A stretch of 33,005 nucleotides of DNA, taken from the NCBI GenBank assembly GCA_031370545.1, contig JANMQQ010000465.1:1-33005 (forward strand), read 5' to 3'. The notes under the pieces were generated by a model. It ran no database searches. It was not told the DNA's origin and worked only from the letters and a program-made list of their open reading frames with translations. The stretch is from UBA6921 sp031370545. GTDB lineage: Bacteria > Pseudomonadota > Gammaproteobacteria > SG8-11. Shown here piece by piece: positions 6,531-14,043 of this stretch. Numbering within the stretch: the first letter of the stretch is position 1; each line of letters opens with the position of its first letter. The position numbers were made by a program, and so were the translations under genes.

Positions 6531-7790
6531 ATGCCGCTCACAGATACCCAAATTCGCAATGCTAAACCCGCAGACAAGCCGATCCGCTTATTCGATGGCG
6601 GCGGCCTCTATCTCGAGGTCACGCCGAGCGGCGGTAAGCTGTGGCGTTTGAAGTACCGTTTCGGAGGAAAAGAAAAGCGGCTTTCCTTCGGGAAATACCC
6701 AGACGTGCCGCTGGCCAGCCATACCAAAAAAGGCGCCGACAAGCAACGGAAGGTCAAGGGCGCAAGGGAGTTGCGCGATGCAGCCCGCGAGCTGCTCGCA
6801 CAAGGCATCGACCCCGCCCACGAAAAGAAAAACGAAAGGCAAGTGCGAACCATGGCGGCGGCAGATACCTTCGAGGCCATTGCGTGCGAGTGGTTCGTAA
6901 AGCATTCGCCCAAGTGGGCCCCGTCGCATTCCAGCAAAGTCATTCGCCGTTTCGAGCGTGACATCTTCCCGTGGCTTGGTGCGCGACCCATTGCGCAGAT
7001 AACCGCTCCCGAGATTCTGGCGGTACTGCGTCGCATCGAAAATCGTGGCGCAGTATTCACCGCGCATCGCGCTCACCAAAATTGCGGCATGGTGTTTCGC
7101 TATGCCGTGGCCACCGGACGTGCGGAACGCGACCCCACGGGTGACTTACGCGGCGCTATTCCGCCTGCTGACGCCGAACACTTCGCCAGCATCAAAGACC
7201 CCAAAGCAATTGGCGAGCTGTTGCGCGCTATCGACGGCTACAAAGGCTCATTTGTCACAAAGTGCGCCCTTCAGCTTGCGCCCGTATTGTTTGTGCGGCC
7301 GGGCGAGCTGCGCCAAGCAGAGTGGCGGGAGATTTATCTGGATGCGAGTGAATGGCGCATCCCGGCCAAGAAAATGAAATCGCGCGCGGATCACATCGTG
7401 CCGTTGTCCGTGCAAGCGGTCGCGATCCTGCGCGAGATTCACCCGCTCACGGGTGCTGGTAACTACGTGTTTCCCGGCGCGCAGTCTTTGCATCGACCCA
7501 TGTCTGAAAATGCCGTCAACGGTGCTTTACGTCGCTTGGGGTATGAAAAAAGCGAGCTCACCGGCCACGGCTTCCGCGCGATGGCATCGACACTGCTGCA
7601 CGAACAAGGCTGGAAGTCAGACGTCATCGAAAGGCAGCTTGCACACAAAGAGCGCAACGCCGTCAAAGCGGCATACAACCACGCGGAACACCTCCCCGAA
7701 CGCCGCAAGATGATGCAGCAATGGGCGGACTATCTGGACAAATTAAAGGTAGGAGCTGATGTAATACCGCTACGAGGGAGCGCAGCATGA
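6531..7790 (+). CDS. int: Tyrosine recombinase/integrase, P4 type
   Basis: The protein has 419 residues from the preferred ATG at 6531, which has AAGGAG (6515-6520) ten bases upstream; the longer frame from TTG 6522 would overlap that site. The N-terminal DUF4102-type arm-binding domain (LTDTQIRNAKP, GGGLYLEV, LSFGKYPDVPL) is followed by a core-binding domain. The catalytic domain has Arg256 (RPGELR), His346 and Arg349 (GHGFRAMAS), His372 (LAHKE) and Tyr382 (AAYNHAEHLPERRKMM), so it looks active. An insertion of about 15 basic residues (63-77, genomic 6717-6761) sits between PLA and ARELRDAARELL, where relatives usually run straight on. It integrates and excises the element at tRNA-Thr. Its last bases overlap a short ORF (ATGA). 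Confidence 0.92.
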   Translation: MPLTDTQIRNAKPADKPIRLFDGGGLYLEVTPSGGKLWRLKYRFGGKEKRLSFGKYPDVPLASHTKKGADKQRKVKGARELRDAARELLAQGIDPAHEKKNERQVRTMAAADTFEAIACEWFVKHSPKWAPSHSSKVIRRFERDIFPWLGARPIAQITAPEILAVLRRIENRGAVFTAHRAHQNCGMVFRYAVATGRAERDPTGDLRGAIPPADAEHFASIKDPKAIGELLRAIDGYKGSFVTKCALQLAPVLFVRPGELRQAEWREIYLDASEWRIPAKKMKSRADHIVPLSVQAVAILREIHPLTGAGNYVFPGAQSLHRPMSENAVNGALRRLGYEKSELTGHGFRAMASTLLHEQGWKSDVIERQLAHKERNAVKAAYNHAEHLPERRKMMQQWADYLDKLKVGADVIPLRGSAA

Positions 7791-7930
7791 CTAGATCCGG
7801 GTTTGATGACGACATTGTTGCCTTTGGTGATGGCAACATCTCTCGCGAGTGCGAATCGCCGCCGAAGTTGAGCGAATTCAGAACTTGCGGAAAAAATATC
7901 GTTCTTGGTTCACGCTTCAATGCATGTTGA
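7787..7930 (+). CDS. Short ORF coupled to the integrase stop; possible 5' part of a frameshifted gene
   Basis: The ATG at 7787 overlaps the integrase stop (ATGA) and has GAGGGAG at 7774-7780, a strong ribosome binding site at good spacing. The frame gives 47 residues (MTRSGFDDDIVAFGDGN...) and stops at 7930. The next frame, open from 7849, continues as a membrane protein and has no binding site of its own. A single indel near 7845-7925 would join them into one gene of about 175 codons. Either a genuine short peptide or a decayed gene fits; I cannot decide from one sequence. Confidence 0.4.
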   Translation: MTRSGFDDDIVAFGDGNISRECESPPKLSEFRTCGKNIVLGSRFNAC

Positions 7931-8313
7931 GTCGAATACTTATTCGTAGTGTCCGTATCACATTCGGTGCTGGGATTATCTTGCTGGCCCTAAAGAGCGG
8001 CGGCAAGGCAATCGATATCGCGTCTGAGCCATTTGCGACGCTCACAATCCTTAAAGTTTTTGGATTCTTGTTTTTTGCATGGTTTTCAATTTTTGGGTTT
8101 TATGAAGCGATTTGCGCAGCGTTTGGTCGCGGACCTTCAACAGAAGATGACGCGTTGGTTCTGAGAGAGAAAGCGAGCGCTAACTTGACTGTCATTGATC
8201 TTGTCGCTGCAACCGAAATGCGCAAACAGAAACAGAAGGGATGGTTATTGACTCTATCCGGTCGAGCAGGCCTATGCGTTGGAAAAGCACTAAGGCGCAT
8301 CCGGCGACATTGA
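7849..8313 (+). CDS. Hypothetical membrane protein of the integrative element
   Basis: The frame is open from GTG 7849 (154 residues), with an internal ATG at 7924; neither start has a clear ribosome binding site. After a basic N-terminus there are two hydrophobic segments (about residues 37-52 and 67-90, the second rich in Phe), then a charged C-terminal part ending in arginines. It resembles no family I can name. Base composition is AT-rich compared with the chromosome. It may be the 3' part of the gene starting at 7787 (see that entry). Confidence 0.45.
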   Translation: MRIAAEVERIQNLRKKYRSWFTLQCMLSRILIRSVRITFGAGIILLALKSGGKAIDIASEPFATLTILKVFGFLFFAWFSIFGFYEAICAAFGRGPSTEDDALVLREKASANLTVIDLVAATEMRKQKQKGWLLTLSGRAGLCVGKALRRIRRH

Positions 8314-8372
8314 CTACCTCGATCAACTTGACTCGCTCTCTTAATAAAATTGAGACGAAAGAAGGAGCTTAC

Positions 8373-9074
8373 GTGATCTATACCGAAACTGATTTTGCAG
8401 AAATTCTCACGGAAGTCGGAAAGCAATTGCCAACAGAAAAACAGGGCGAGTTCAAAGAACGACTCGAAGAATGTGCAATCATGTTTCTTCAAAACTATGG
8501 CTCTGAAAAACGCGCACCTCCTAGTGCCATTGCAAAACAGCTAAAGGCAATCGGCAACACAGCAAAAAAGCTTACCAAACTAACCAAAGCCGCAGACGGT
8601 GCGCGACGGCAACTTCACCAAGCAGCCTTGCGTTACCAGACTATGTCCGTTACGACAACGTTCGTTAACGAAAACCGCCATATTGAAAATAAAATTGAGA
8701 AGTCCTCTTATCCCAGCGTAGAGGATGCGACTAAAGCGGTTAAGGTTATCGAGCTCTACGCGAACATTGCCTATGATAATGTTCAAAAGAAGATAAAGTT
8801 AAATACTGACCGGATGCGTAATAAAGGGCACGCGTCACGACAGCAGTTCGTTAATGATGTAGCCGGTATTTATTCAGATATGTTTGGCGAACTACCGGGA
8901 GCTTCCCTAAATCCGGAAACCGGGCGGCCTGGCGGTCCATTTATCCGTTTCTTGATCGCCTGCTATACGCCATTACATCGAGAATTCCCAACACTACCGA
9001 AGCTATCTGAACCAGCAGCCCTTACCCATTACCGCCGCTCTGCTATTGCGAAGTTAAAGCGAAAGTTTAAATGA
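8373..9074 (+). CDS. Hypothetical protein of the integrative element
   Basis: The protein has 233 residues from a GTG at 8373, chosen because AAGGAG at 8362-8367 lies five bases upstream; the longer open frame from 8241 overlaps the preceding gene and has no such site. The protein is charged and mostly helical in character (FAEILTEVGKQLPTEKQGEFKERLEE; KTKLTKAADGARRQLHQAAL region), with a Gly/Pro loop near residue 185 (ETGRPGGPFIRF) and a basic tail. It shows no signal peptide, membrane segment or motif I recognise. Such accessory genes between int and alpA often encode strain-specific functions, so it is a candidate cargo gene. Confidence 0.7.
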   Translation: MIYTETDFAEILTEVGKQLPTEKQGEFKERLEECAIMFLQNYGSEKRAPPSAIAKQLKAIGNTAKKLTKLTKAADGARRQLHQAALRYQTMSVTTTFVNENRHIENKIEKSSYPSVEDATKAVKVIELYANIAYDNVQKKIKLNTDRMRNKGHASRQQFVNDVAGIYSDMFGELPGASLNPETGRPGGPFIRFLIACYTPLHREFPTLPKLSEPAALTHYRRSAIAKLKRKFK

Positions 9075-9191
9075 ATGGAATAAATAGATTTGAAAAAAAT
9101 CTAATTCCCCCATTTAGACCCCAAAAGGATACGCATACACGATTGCCCCTGTCGGCCAGCAATGGCCTTAACAAGACAGAGGCAATGCGTA

Positions 9192-9407
9192 ATGAACACA
9201 CTCCCTGAAACCGGTTTTCTACGTCTGCGCCAAATCATCGGCGACACCAAAGCCAGCCCACCCATTCCTGCTCTCATTCCTGTAAGCAAGTCACTCTGGT
9301 GGCAGGGTGTGGCATGCGGAAGATTCCCCAAGCCGGTGAAACTCGGGCAGCGTGTAACAGCGTGGCGCGTTGAAGACGTTGTCGCATTAATCAATGCGGC
9401 GGCATAA
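9192..9407 (+). CDS. AlpA-type DNA-binding regulator/excisionase
   Basis: This 71-residue protein resembles the AlpA family of small MerR-like winged-helix proteins: it starts with GFLRLRQIIGD, has a central VSKSLWWQGVACGRFPKPVKLG segment (the recognition helix and the GxFPxPxKLG turn typical of the family) and ends AWRVEDVVALI. AlpA-type proteins activate integrase or act as excisionases in P4-like elements. The ATG at 9192 has GAGG at 9179-9182; the frame is open further upstream to 9162 without a binding site. The next ORF starts immediately after its stop codon. Confidence 0.82.
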   Translation: MNTLPETGFLRLRQIIGDTKASPPIPALIPVSKSLWWQGVACGRFPKPVKLGQRVTAWRVEDVVALINAAA

Positions 9408-9629
9408 ATGACCACAAATAAAAACCCGCGCGGAAGCGAATCCGGCGGGTTTAGGAACACTTCGCAAACAACAAGCGCTCGAATTATCCCCTTCCCGAAA
9501 ATTCCGTGCAAGGCATTCAAAGCATGTTGCCGCATCCCGACACACCTGCCTTGCATGTGCGAATACTTTAGGGACATTGCAGCACGTCAACGCGCACGCC
9601 GAATCGAATTGCAGGGCACCTGCCGATGA
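9408..9629 (+). CDS. Small ORF coupled between alpA-like and primase genes
   Basis: This 73-residue product has no recognisable family. Its ATG follows the alpA-like stop directly (TAAATG) and its own stop overlaps the primase ATG by four bases (ATGA), which argues that it is translated as part of the operon. It contains five cysteines in the middle (KACC, LPCMCEYF) and an Arg-rich C-terminus. The CC/CXC pattern might bind a metal, but there is no standard zinc-finger spacing. Confidence 0.55.
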   Translation: MTTNKNPRGSESGGFRNTSQTTSARIIPFPKIPCKAFKACCRIPTHLPCMCEYFRDIAARQRARRIELQGTCR

Positions 9630-10609
9630 ACCACACAACGCAATTCATAGACGCAATCCGATCCGGCGGACTTGAGCCACCGGAAACGATTACCGCTGAC
9701 GGCACGCTGCATCGTTTTTCCAGTAATGGCAAACGCGGTGACGATTCTGGATGGTACGTGCTGCACAGCGACGGTATCCCAGCCGGGAGCTTTGGCGACT
9801 GGCGCACGGGCTTGACTCAAACGTGGCGGTGCGACGTTGGCCGCACACTTAGCCCCGCCGAGGAAGCCGCACACCGGGCGCGTGTAGAGGCTATGCGCAA
9901 GACGCGTGACGCCGAGGACATCAAACGCAAGGCAGAAGCCGCAACGAAGGCGGCGGCGATCTGGCAGGCGGGAGAAGCGGCAAGAAGCCATGCTTACCTA
10001 ACACGCAAAGGCATCCAGCCGCACGGCGCCAAGCTGTACGAAGGCACGTTGGTGCTTTCCATGCGCGACGCTGGCGGGAAGTTACATTCATTGCAATTCA
10101 TCGACAATGAAGGCAGTAAACGCTTTCTGACTGGCGGGCGTGTCAAAGGTTGTTATTTCAGCATCGGAAAACCTGAAGGTGTGCTGTGTATCGCGGAAGG
10201 TTATGCAACTGGCGCAACCATTCATGCAGCGACCGGCCATGCCGTAGCGGTAGCATTCAACGCGGGCAATGTTGAACCGGTAGCGAAGGCACTGCGCGCA
10301 AAGTTTCCGGGCTTGACCATAATCGTGTGCGCTGATGATGACGTAAACACGCAAGGCAACCCCGGCCTAACCAAAGCAACTGAAGCGGCACGATCCATAG
10401 GCGCACGGTTAGCCATGCCTGATTTTGGAAATGACCGGCCCGAAGGTGCGACAGACTTTAACGACATGGCCGCACATTGCGGGGCGGAAACTGTGCGGGC
10501 TTGTATTGACGCGCAGTTATCGCAGTCTCAAGCAGAAACGAAGCCTTCCCTTGTTGTGGTTGGTATTCACGATTTTCTGGGCCGTGAGCTACTACATACA
10601 CATCGCTAG
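9626..10609 (+). CDS. P4-type Toprim primase, lacking the helicase half
   Basis: This 327-residue protein contains the N-terminal part of plasmid/phage DNA primases. It has a zinc-finger-like and linker region, an Ala/Arg/Glu coiled segment (about 75-120), then a Toprim domain with the catalytic Glu in CIAEGYATGATIHAATG and the aspartates in VCADDD (about residues 190-240), ending in the GATDFNDMAAHCG motif. Full-length relatives continue into a DUF927/helicase domain; here the protein ends soon after FLGREL, close to the presumed element end. The tail HTHR looks unrelated. It is probably a 3'-truncated remnant, so the element may no longer replicate by itself, although short Toprim-only forms exist. 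Confidence 0.8.
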   Translation: MNHTTQFIDAIRSGGLEPPETITADGTLHRFSSNGKRGDDSGWYVLHSDGIPAGSFGDWRTGLTQTWRCDVGRTLSPAEEAAHRARVEAMRKTRDAEDIKRKAEAATKAAAIWQAGEAARSHAYLTRKGIQPHGAKLYEGTLVLSMRDAGGKLHSLQFIDNEGSKRFLTGGRVKGCYFSIGKPEGVLCIAEGYATGATIHAATGHAVAVAFNAGNVEPVAKALRAKFPGLTIIVCADDDVNTQGNPGLTKATEAARSIGARLAMPDFGNDRPEGATDFNDMAAHCGAETVRACIDAQLSQSQAETKPSLVVVGIHDFLGRELLHTHR

Positions 10610-10620
10610 CACCTATCACT

Positions 10621-10628
10621 TCGGCACC
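10621..10628 (+). other. Candidate right attachment site (attR) of the element
   Basis: TCGGCACC matches the acceptor end of tRNA-Thr (6340-6347). It is only eight bases long, but it lies just beyond the truncated primase and before a chromosomal-looking gene on the opposite strand. A longer duplication was not found in this window, so the true right end could be elsewhere. Confidence 0.3.
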
Positions 10629-10648
10629 CACCGGTAGGGTGTTTTATT
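10625..10648 (+). terminator. Hairpin with T-rich tail at the end of the element
   Basis: CACCC (10625-10629) pairs with GGGTG (10637-10641) around a seven-base loop and is followed by TTTTATTT on the plus strand. It could end the plus-strand element operon. The stem is short, so support is moderate. Confidence 0.45.
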
Positions 10649-10928
10649 TCATCGGGCACTGACCCTCCGCGCTCGAAAATGCCACTGAGTTACCTTGCGC
10701 TACCCATTTCGCGACGCATTCCCAGTATTTTTTTGACTTAGTGTTTTTGTTGCAGGACTTGGCGAGGAAATCTTTTATGCCCTTGTCGTCTTCGTGCGTT
10801 GAGCTTTTCCAGGTTTTTTCACACAGAGCATTGGCTTCAGTCTGTGCCGTTGAAAGAGGAGCCGCATGTGTACAAATAGGCAAAGCAAGAACCCCTAAGA
10901 TCAAAATCCCGACGACCGAATTTTTCAT
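10644..10928 (-). CDS. Small secreted cysteine-containing protein
   Basis: The protein has 94 residues. It has a clear signal peptide (MKNSVVGILILGVLALP, cleavage probably after THAA) and a mature part of about 71 residues with four cysteines, which could form two disulfides in the periplasm. No family is recognised. GGAG lies about eight bases before the ATG. It is outside the presumed right end of the integrative element and oriented against it. The function is unknown. Confidence 0.7.
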   Translation of the reverse strand: MKNSVVGILILGVLALPICTHAAPLSTAQTEANALCEKTWKSSTHEDDKGIKDFLAKSCNKNTKSKKYWECVAKWVAQGNSVAFSSAEGQCPMK

Positions 10929-11018
10929 TTTTTAATCTCCGAATGTGCTGTGCCCTACGCGAACCGTTGGGGCGGCATCTTTATCTGTCATGCCCGGAAT
11001 CCTCCGCCCACCGTGCCA

Positions 11019-11663
11019 CTACCAAGCCGATGGTAATTTCTCGTTGATGGTGATCGACTTTTTGTCGACGGTGATGTAGCCGCCGACGCTGAGGTCTTTG
11101 AGAATGCGGCTGACCATTTCGCGTGAAGCGCCCACCATGCTGGCGATGTCGCGCTGGGTGAGACGCTGATTCACCACCAGCTTGCCATCTTCCTCGGTGG
11201 CCAGACTCAACAGCGTGCGCGCCACGCGTCCGTACACGTCCATGAGGGCCAGGCTTTTTACGTTGTCGGTGAGATTGCGCAAGCGCTTGGTCAGGCCCTT
11301 GATCACGCGCAGTGCGATTTGCGGATGGCGCGTCAAACAGCCTTCAAAGTCACGCTTCGACACAATCGACATTTTTGAGTCGTCGAGCGTCATGACAGAA
11401 GCGGAACGCGGCGCCTCGTCGATGAGGGCAAGCTCGCCGAAGTAGTCTCCAGCTTCTTGCGTGTTGAGGATCACTTCCTTGCCTTCCTCGTCGCTTAGAA
11501 AAACTTTTACCCGTCCGGCGAGAATTACGTAAAGCGAATCGGACTCGTCGCCTTCGTTGATGATGACGGTGTTTCTGGCGTAGGTCTTGGTGACAGCGTG
11601 GCTGGAAATTGCCTTGAGATCTTCGTCCGAAAGACCCTCAAACAGGGGGATGTTATTGAGCAT
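11019..11663 (-). CDS. Crp/Fnr-family transcriptional regulator
   Basis: The protein has 214 residues from the ATG at 11663 (MLNNIPLFEGL), which has AGGAA nine bases upstream; the frame runs on to a TTG at 11729 that lacks support. The cyclic-nucleotide-binding domain includes the phosphate-binding cassette FGELAL (76-81) and PRSAS (from 85), so it may bind cAMP or a cyclic dinucleotide. A long dimerisation helix is followed by a Crp-type helix-turn-helix (LTQRDIASMVGASREMVSRIL, 168-188). No Fnr-type cysteine cluster is seen, so it is not an oxygen-sensing Fnr. It lies downstream of fau on the same strand with a 181-base gap that should contain its promoter. The regulon is unknown. Confidence 0.9.
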   Translation of the reverse strand: MLNNIPLFEGLSDEDLKAISSHAVTKTYARNTVIINEGDESDSLYVILAGRVKVFLSDEEGKEVILNTQEAGDYFGELALIDEAPRSASVMTLDDSKMSIVSKRDFEGCLTRHPQIALRVIKGLTKRLRNLTDNVKSLALMDVYGRVARTLLSLATEEDGKLVVNQRLTQRDIASMVGASREMVSRILKDLSVGGYITVDKKSITINEKLPSAW

Positions 11664-11844
11664 GGCGGCCGGTTCCTGTGTGCGTGGAGCGCGTAAGAAT
11701 ACAACGAATTGGACGACCTGCCAGCCCAACTCGCCAGTTATTGATAATAATATTCGATGTCCGCATTCCGAAATGGGTGACGAACTATTTTAAGCGAGGA
11801 TTAACATGGTGAACCGCGATCAATTGCCTCGCGACGCACCCGCG

Positions 11845-12438
11845 TTATTGATTGAACAAATACAACTGCTGTTCCGTGACGACCCCGTCCAAGGCCACAT
11901 CCCACGGCTGCCGATCCAAGTGCGCGACACGCTGTATCTCATAGGCCACACCGATTAAGCGGGGCTTGCGCCAGTAGCGTCGAAACAAACGCGCGGCAAA
12001 ACTGCGGTCGTAAAATCCTCCGCCCATGCCCAGCCGGGTTCCCTGATCATCAAACCCGACCAAGGGCACCAATACCAAATCCAGGCTGATGCCCGGTAGC
12101 AATTGCGCAGGCAACACGCGCGGCTCAGGAATTTCAAAGCAGTTATTTTTGAAAACGCTAACAGCAGTGAACGGTGCGAAACGCAGTTGATTGTGAAATG
12201 GCCCGAGCAGCACCGGCAAAAATACGCGTTTATGCAACGCCCAGGCGCGCTCGATGGCCACCTGCGTATCGGCCTCGCCGTGAGTTGACCAATAGGTGGC
12301 GATTCGACTGCTGGTGCGAAACACACTGGATTGCACAAGGTGCTGCGAAATGCGCGCGTCGAATTCGGCGCGCGTGGCGGGATCGAGCGCACGGCGTTGT
12401 GTGCGTAACTGCGAACGGAGTTTAGAGCGTGATGACAT
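11845..12438 (-). CDS. fau: 5-formyltetrahydrofolate cyclo-ligase
   Basis: The protein has 197 residues from ATG 12438. The family signature LGMGGGFYDRSF (usually GMGGGYYDR) binds ATP and phosphate, and the N-terminus KLRSQLRTQRRAL is typical. It converts 5-formyl-THF to 5,10-methenyl-THF using ATP in the cytoplasm. The open frame extends upstream to 12498, but that would run into the 6S RNA gene. The order zapA, 6S RNA, fau is the standard gammaproteobacterial arrangement, and fau is usually cotranscribed with 6S RNA. Confidence 0.93.
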   Translation of the reverse strand: MSSRSKLRSQLRTQRRALDPATRAEFDARISQHLVQSSVFRTSSRIATYWSTHGEADTQVAIERAWALHKRVFLPVLLGPFHNQLRFAPFTAVSVFKNNCFEIPEPRVLPAQLLPGISLDLVLVPLVGFDDQGTRLGMGGGFYDRSFAARLFRRYWRKPRLIGVAYEIQRVAHLDRQPWDVALDGVVTEQQLYLFNQ

Positions 12439-12455
12439 ACGCGTAGGAATTAGGA

Positions 12456-12642
12456 GGCGTCCCCACCTGTGCCGCTTGCCCCGATATCTCTGAACCAAAC
12501 GGTTCAGTTTGGAGACCGCTGCGATGCATTAGGCTTTCCGCCGCGAAGCGGACATGCACACAACACCGACTATAGGCCCCCAAGGGTATCAAGTTAAGGC
12601 TCAAGAGAACTTGGAGCGATCACGAACACCGCAGGTGACGCC
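12456..12642 (-). ncRNA. ssrS: 6S RNA
   Basis: This was recognised on the reverse strand between zapA and fau, where ssrS lies in gammaproteobacteria. The ends form a closing stem: GGCGTC and ACCTG at the 5' end (complement of 12637-12642 and 12632-12636) pair with CAGGT and GACGCC at the 3' end (12464-12468 and 12456-12461). The 5' half contains TGAGCC and ATACC and the 3' half contains AAGCCT, as in enterobacterial 6S RNA. A hairpin CTGAACC/GGTTCAG corresponds to the enteric TTGAACC/GGTTCAA hairpin. The length is about 187 bases, close to the usual 184. 6S RNA binds sigma70 RNA polymerase in stationary phase. TTTAAA at 12648-12653 may be the -10 box. Ends are estimated to within a few bases. 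Confidence 0.88.
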
Positions 12643-12758
12643 AAACTTTTAAACCAGTCAATTGATCGGCAATGAGCCCGAAAAATTGAAGTGCAAATGA
12701 TTGTCGGGAAAACCACGCTCGACAGCAAGCGGAATAAATCTAAAACTCCAACTGCGCC

Positions 12759-13067
12759 TTACTTCTGCTTGTCGGGTTGCAGCGCGACTTCGATTTTGTC
12801 GTGCAAATGTTTCACACGCATGACAAAAGAATTTTCAGCGGGTGCCGCAGCCGCATTGTTTTGCAGCAGCTCATGCGCAAGATTCAACGCGCAAATAACG
12901 GCGATGCGATCCATGCCGACGACCTTGCGGCTATCACGGATCTGGCGCATTTTGCCGTCCAGATAACGCGCCGATGCCAGCAGGCTGTCGCGCTCGTCCG
13001 CCGGACAGGCCACGCAAAATTCTTTTTCCATGATCCGCACCGTCACTGGCACGCTGTCGCTACTCAT
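12759..13067 (-). CDS. zapA: Cell division protein ZapA
   Basis: This 102-residue protein matches ZapA: an N-terminal VPVTVRIMEKEFCVACP strand region, then DERDSLLASARYLDGKMRQIR and VVGMDRIAVICALNLAHELL, followed by the C-terminal coiled coil. It promotes bundling of FtsZ at the division ring. Its start overlaps the stop of the zapB-like gene by four bases (ATGA), so the pair is coupled. Downstream come 6S RNA and fau. Confidence 0.94.
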   Translation of the reverse strand: MSSDSVPVTVRIMEKEFCVACPADERDSLLASARYLDGKMRQIRDSRKVVGMDRIAVICALNLAHELLQNNAAAAPAENSFVMRVKHLHDKIEVALQPDKQK

Positions 13068-13297
13068 GTTTCTACCTCCAGCGATTTCAAGCGCGTAACC
13101 ATCGCCTCGACGCGCGTGCGTGCGATGTCGTTTTTTTCAATTAAGCGCGCGCGCTCGGCGACCAATGCCACCTGCCGACCGCGCAGTAAATTGTTTTCGG
13201 TTTTGAGCTGCGCACAAACCTTGAGCAACTTTTCCACCTGGCCTTCCAGACGCGTGAAATCGGTGATGGTTTTATCGGCGGATGTAGGTGTTTCCAT
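13064..13297 (-). CDS. ZapB-like coiled-coil protein (TIGR02449 family)
   Basis: This 77-residue protein is almost entirely coiled coil, with heptads in LEGQVEKLLKVCAQLKTENN and a basic stretch LLRGRQVALVAERARLIEKND, the pattern of the small ZapB-like family found immediately upstream of zapA in non-enteric gammaproteobacteria. It probably joins ZapA at the division septum; this rests on position and fold. It is divergent from ygfB across about 156 bases. Confidence 0.85.
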   Translation of the reverse strand: METPTSADKTITDFTRLEGQVEKLLKVCAQLKTENNLLRGRQVALVAERARLIEKNDIARTRVEAMVTRLKSLEVET

Positions 13298-13453
13298 GGC
13301 GGCAACTATAGTGCTCGGGCACCAAGACGGTCAATTGTTCATGCGATTTTCTGCTGCTTTTCCGCACATATTACTTCGCAGCAGTGGATGCTTTCAGCGC
13401 CACTCGGCGACGTTTGCTACACTTACAGTTCTGTTTTCGTCCAGGCCCCCCGC

Positions 13454-14026
13454 ATGACCAGTGAGTTGGATTTTAAAGCAGTCGATCAAGCATTGACCGG
13501 TGCCGAAACCGGCATTAACGCAAGCGAAAGTCACGGCACCCTGTGCGGATTATTGTGCGCACAGCAACCGTTTGACGCACAGATCTGGTTGCTGCACACC
13601 TTGATCGCAACCGATTCCGAAAATTCTTCGCTCGCTGAAACCCGCAATGTACTGGGTCAGTTGGCGGAATCCACCGCACGTCAGTTGACCGAGGCGAATT
13701 TTGGCTTCACGGTGCTACTGCCCGATGACGAACAGTCATTGCAAATCCGCACGCAGGCCGTGAGTCAATGGTGTCAGGGTTTTCTGGAAGGGCTGCGCCT
13801 CGCGCAATTGTCACATCCGGAAAACTTGGCGGGTGACGCAGGCGAAGTCATGTGTGACATCATCGAAATTTCCAAAGCCGCACGCTTTCAAGTTGAAGAC
13901 AACAACGAGAACGAAGCTGACTTTGCCGAACTGGTGGAATTCCTGCGCGCCGGAATTCAGCTGGTGTACGAAGAGCTGCATCCTGCTGCAACGCCCGCGA
14001 ACGGCGCGCGCAAACAATTGCATTGA
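13454..14026 (+). CDS. ygfB: UPF0149 family protein YgfB
   Basis: The protein has 190 residues from the ATG at 13454 (MTSELDFKAVDQAL); the longer frame from 13388 carries an unlike extension. It shows the YgfB/YecA helical pattern: SESHGTLCGLLCA, then QWCQGFLEGL and VEFLRAGIQLVYEEL near the end. It heads the ygfB-pepP-ubiH-ubiI cluster. In pseudomonads YgfB affects expression of cell-wall stress genes; a molecular role here is not known. The C-terminus (after about 175) is basic and variable. Confidence 0.88.
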   Translation: MTSELDFKAVDQALTGAETGINASESHGTLCGLLCAQQPFDAQIWLLHTLIATDSENSSLAETRNVLGQLAESTARQLTEANFGFTVLLPDDEQSLQIRTQAVSQWCQGFLEGLRLAQLSHPENLAGDAGEVMCDIIEISKAARFQVEDNNENEADFAELVEFLRAGIQLVYEELHPAATPANGARKQLH

Positions 14027-14043
14027 CCTGGACCCTCGCCGTC

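Noticed and set aside
11806..11958. Plus-strand 50-codon ORF with GAGGA five bases before the ATG
   Set aside because: Most of it is antisense to the 3' end of fau, and the product has no recognisable feature. The binding-site match could be chance.
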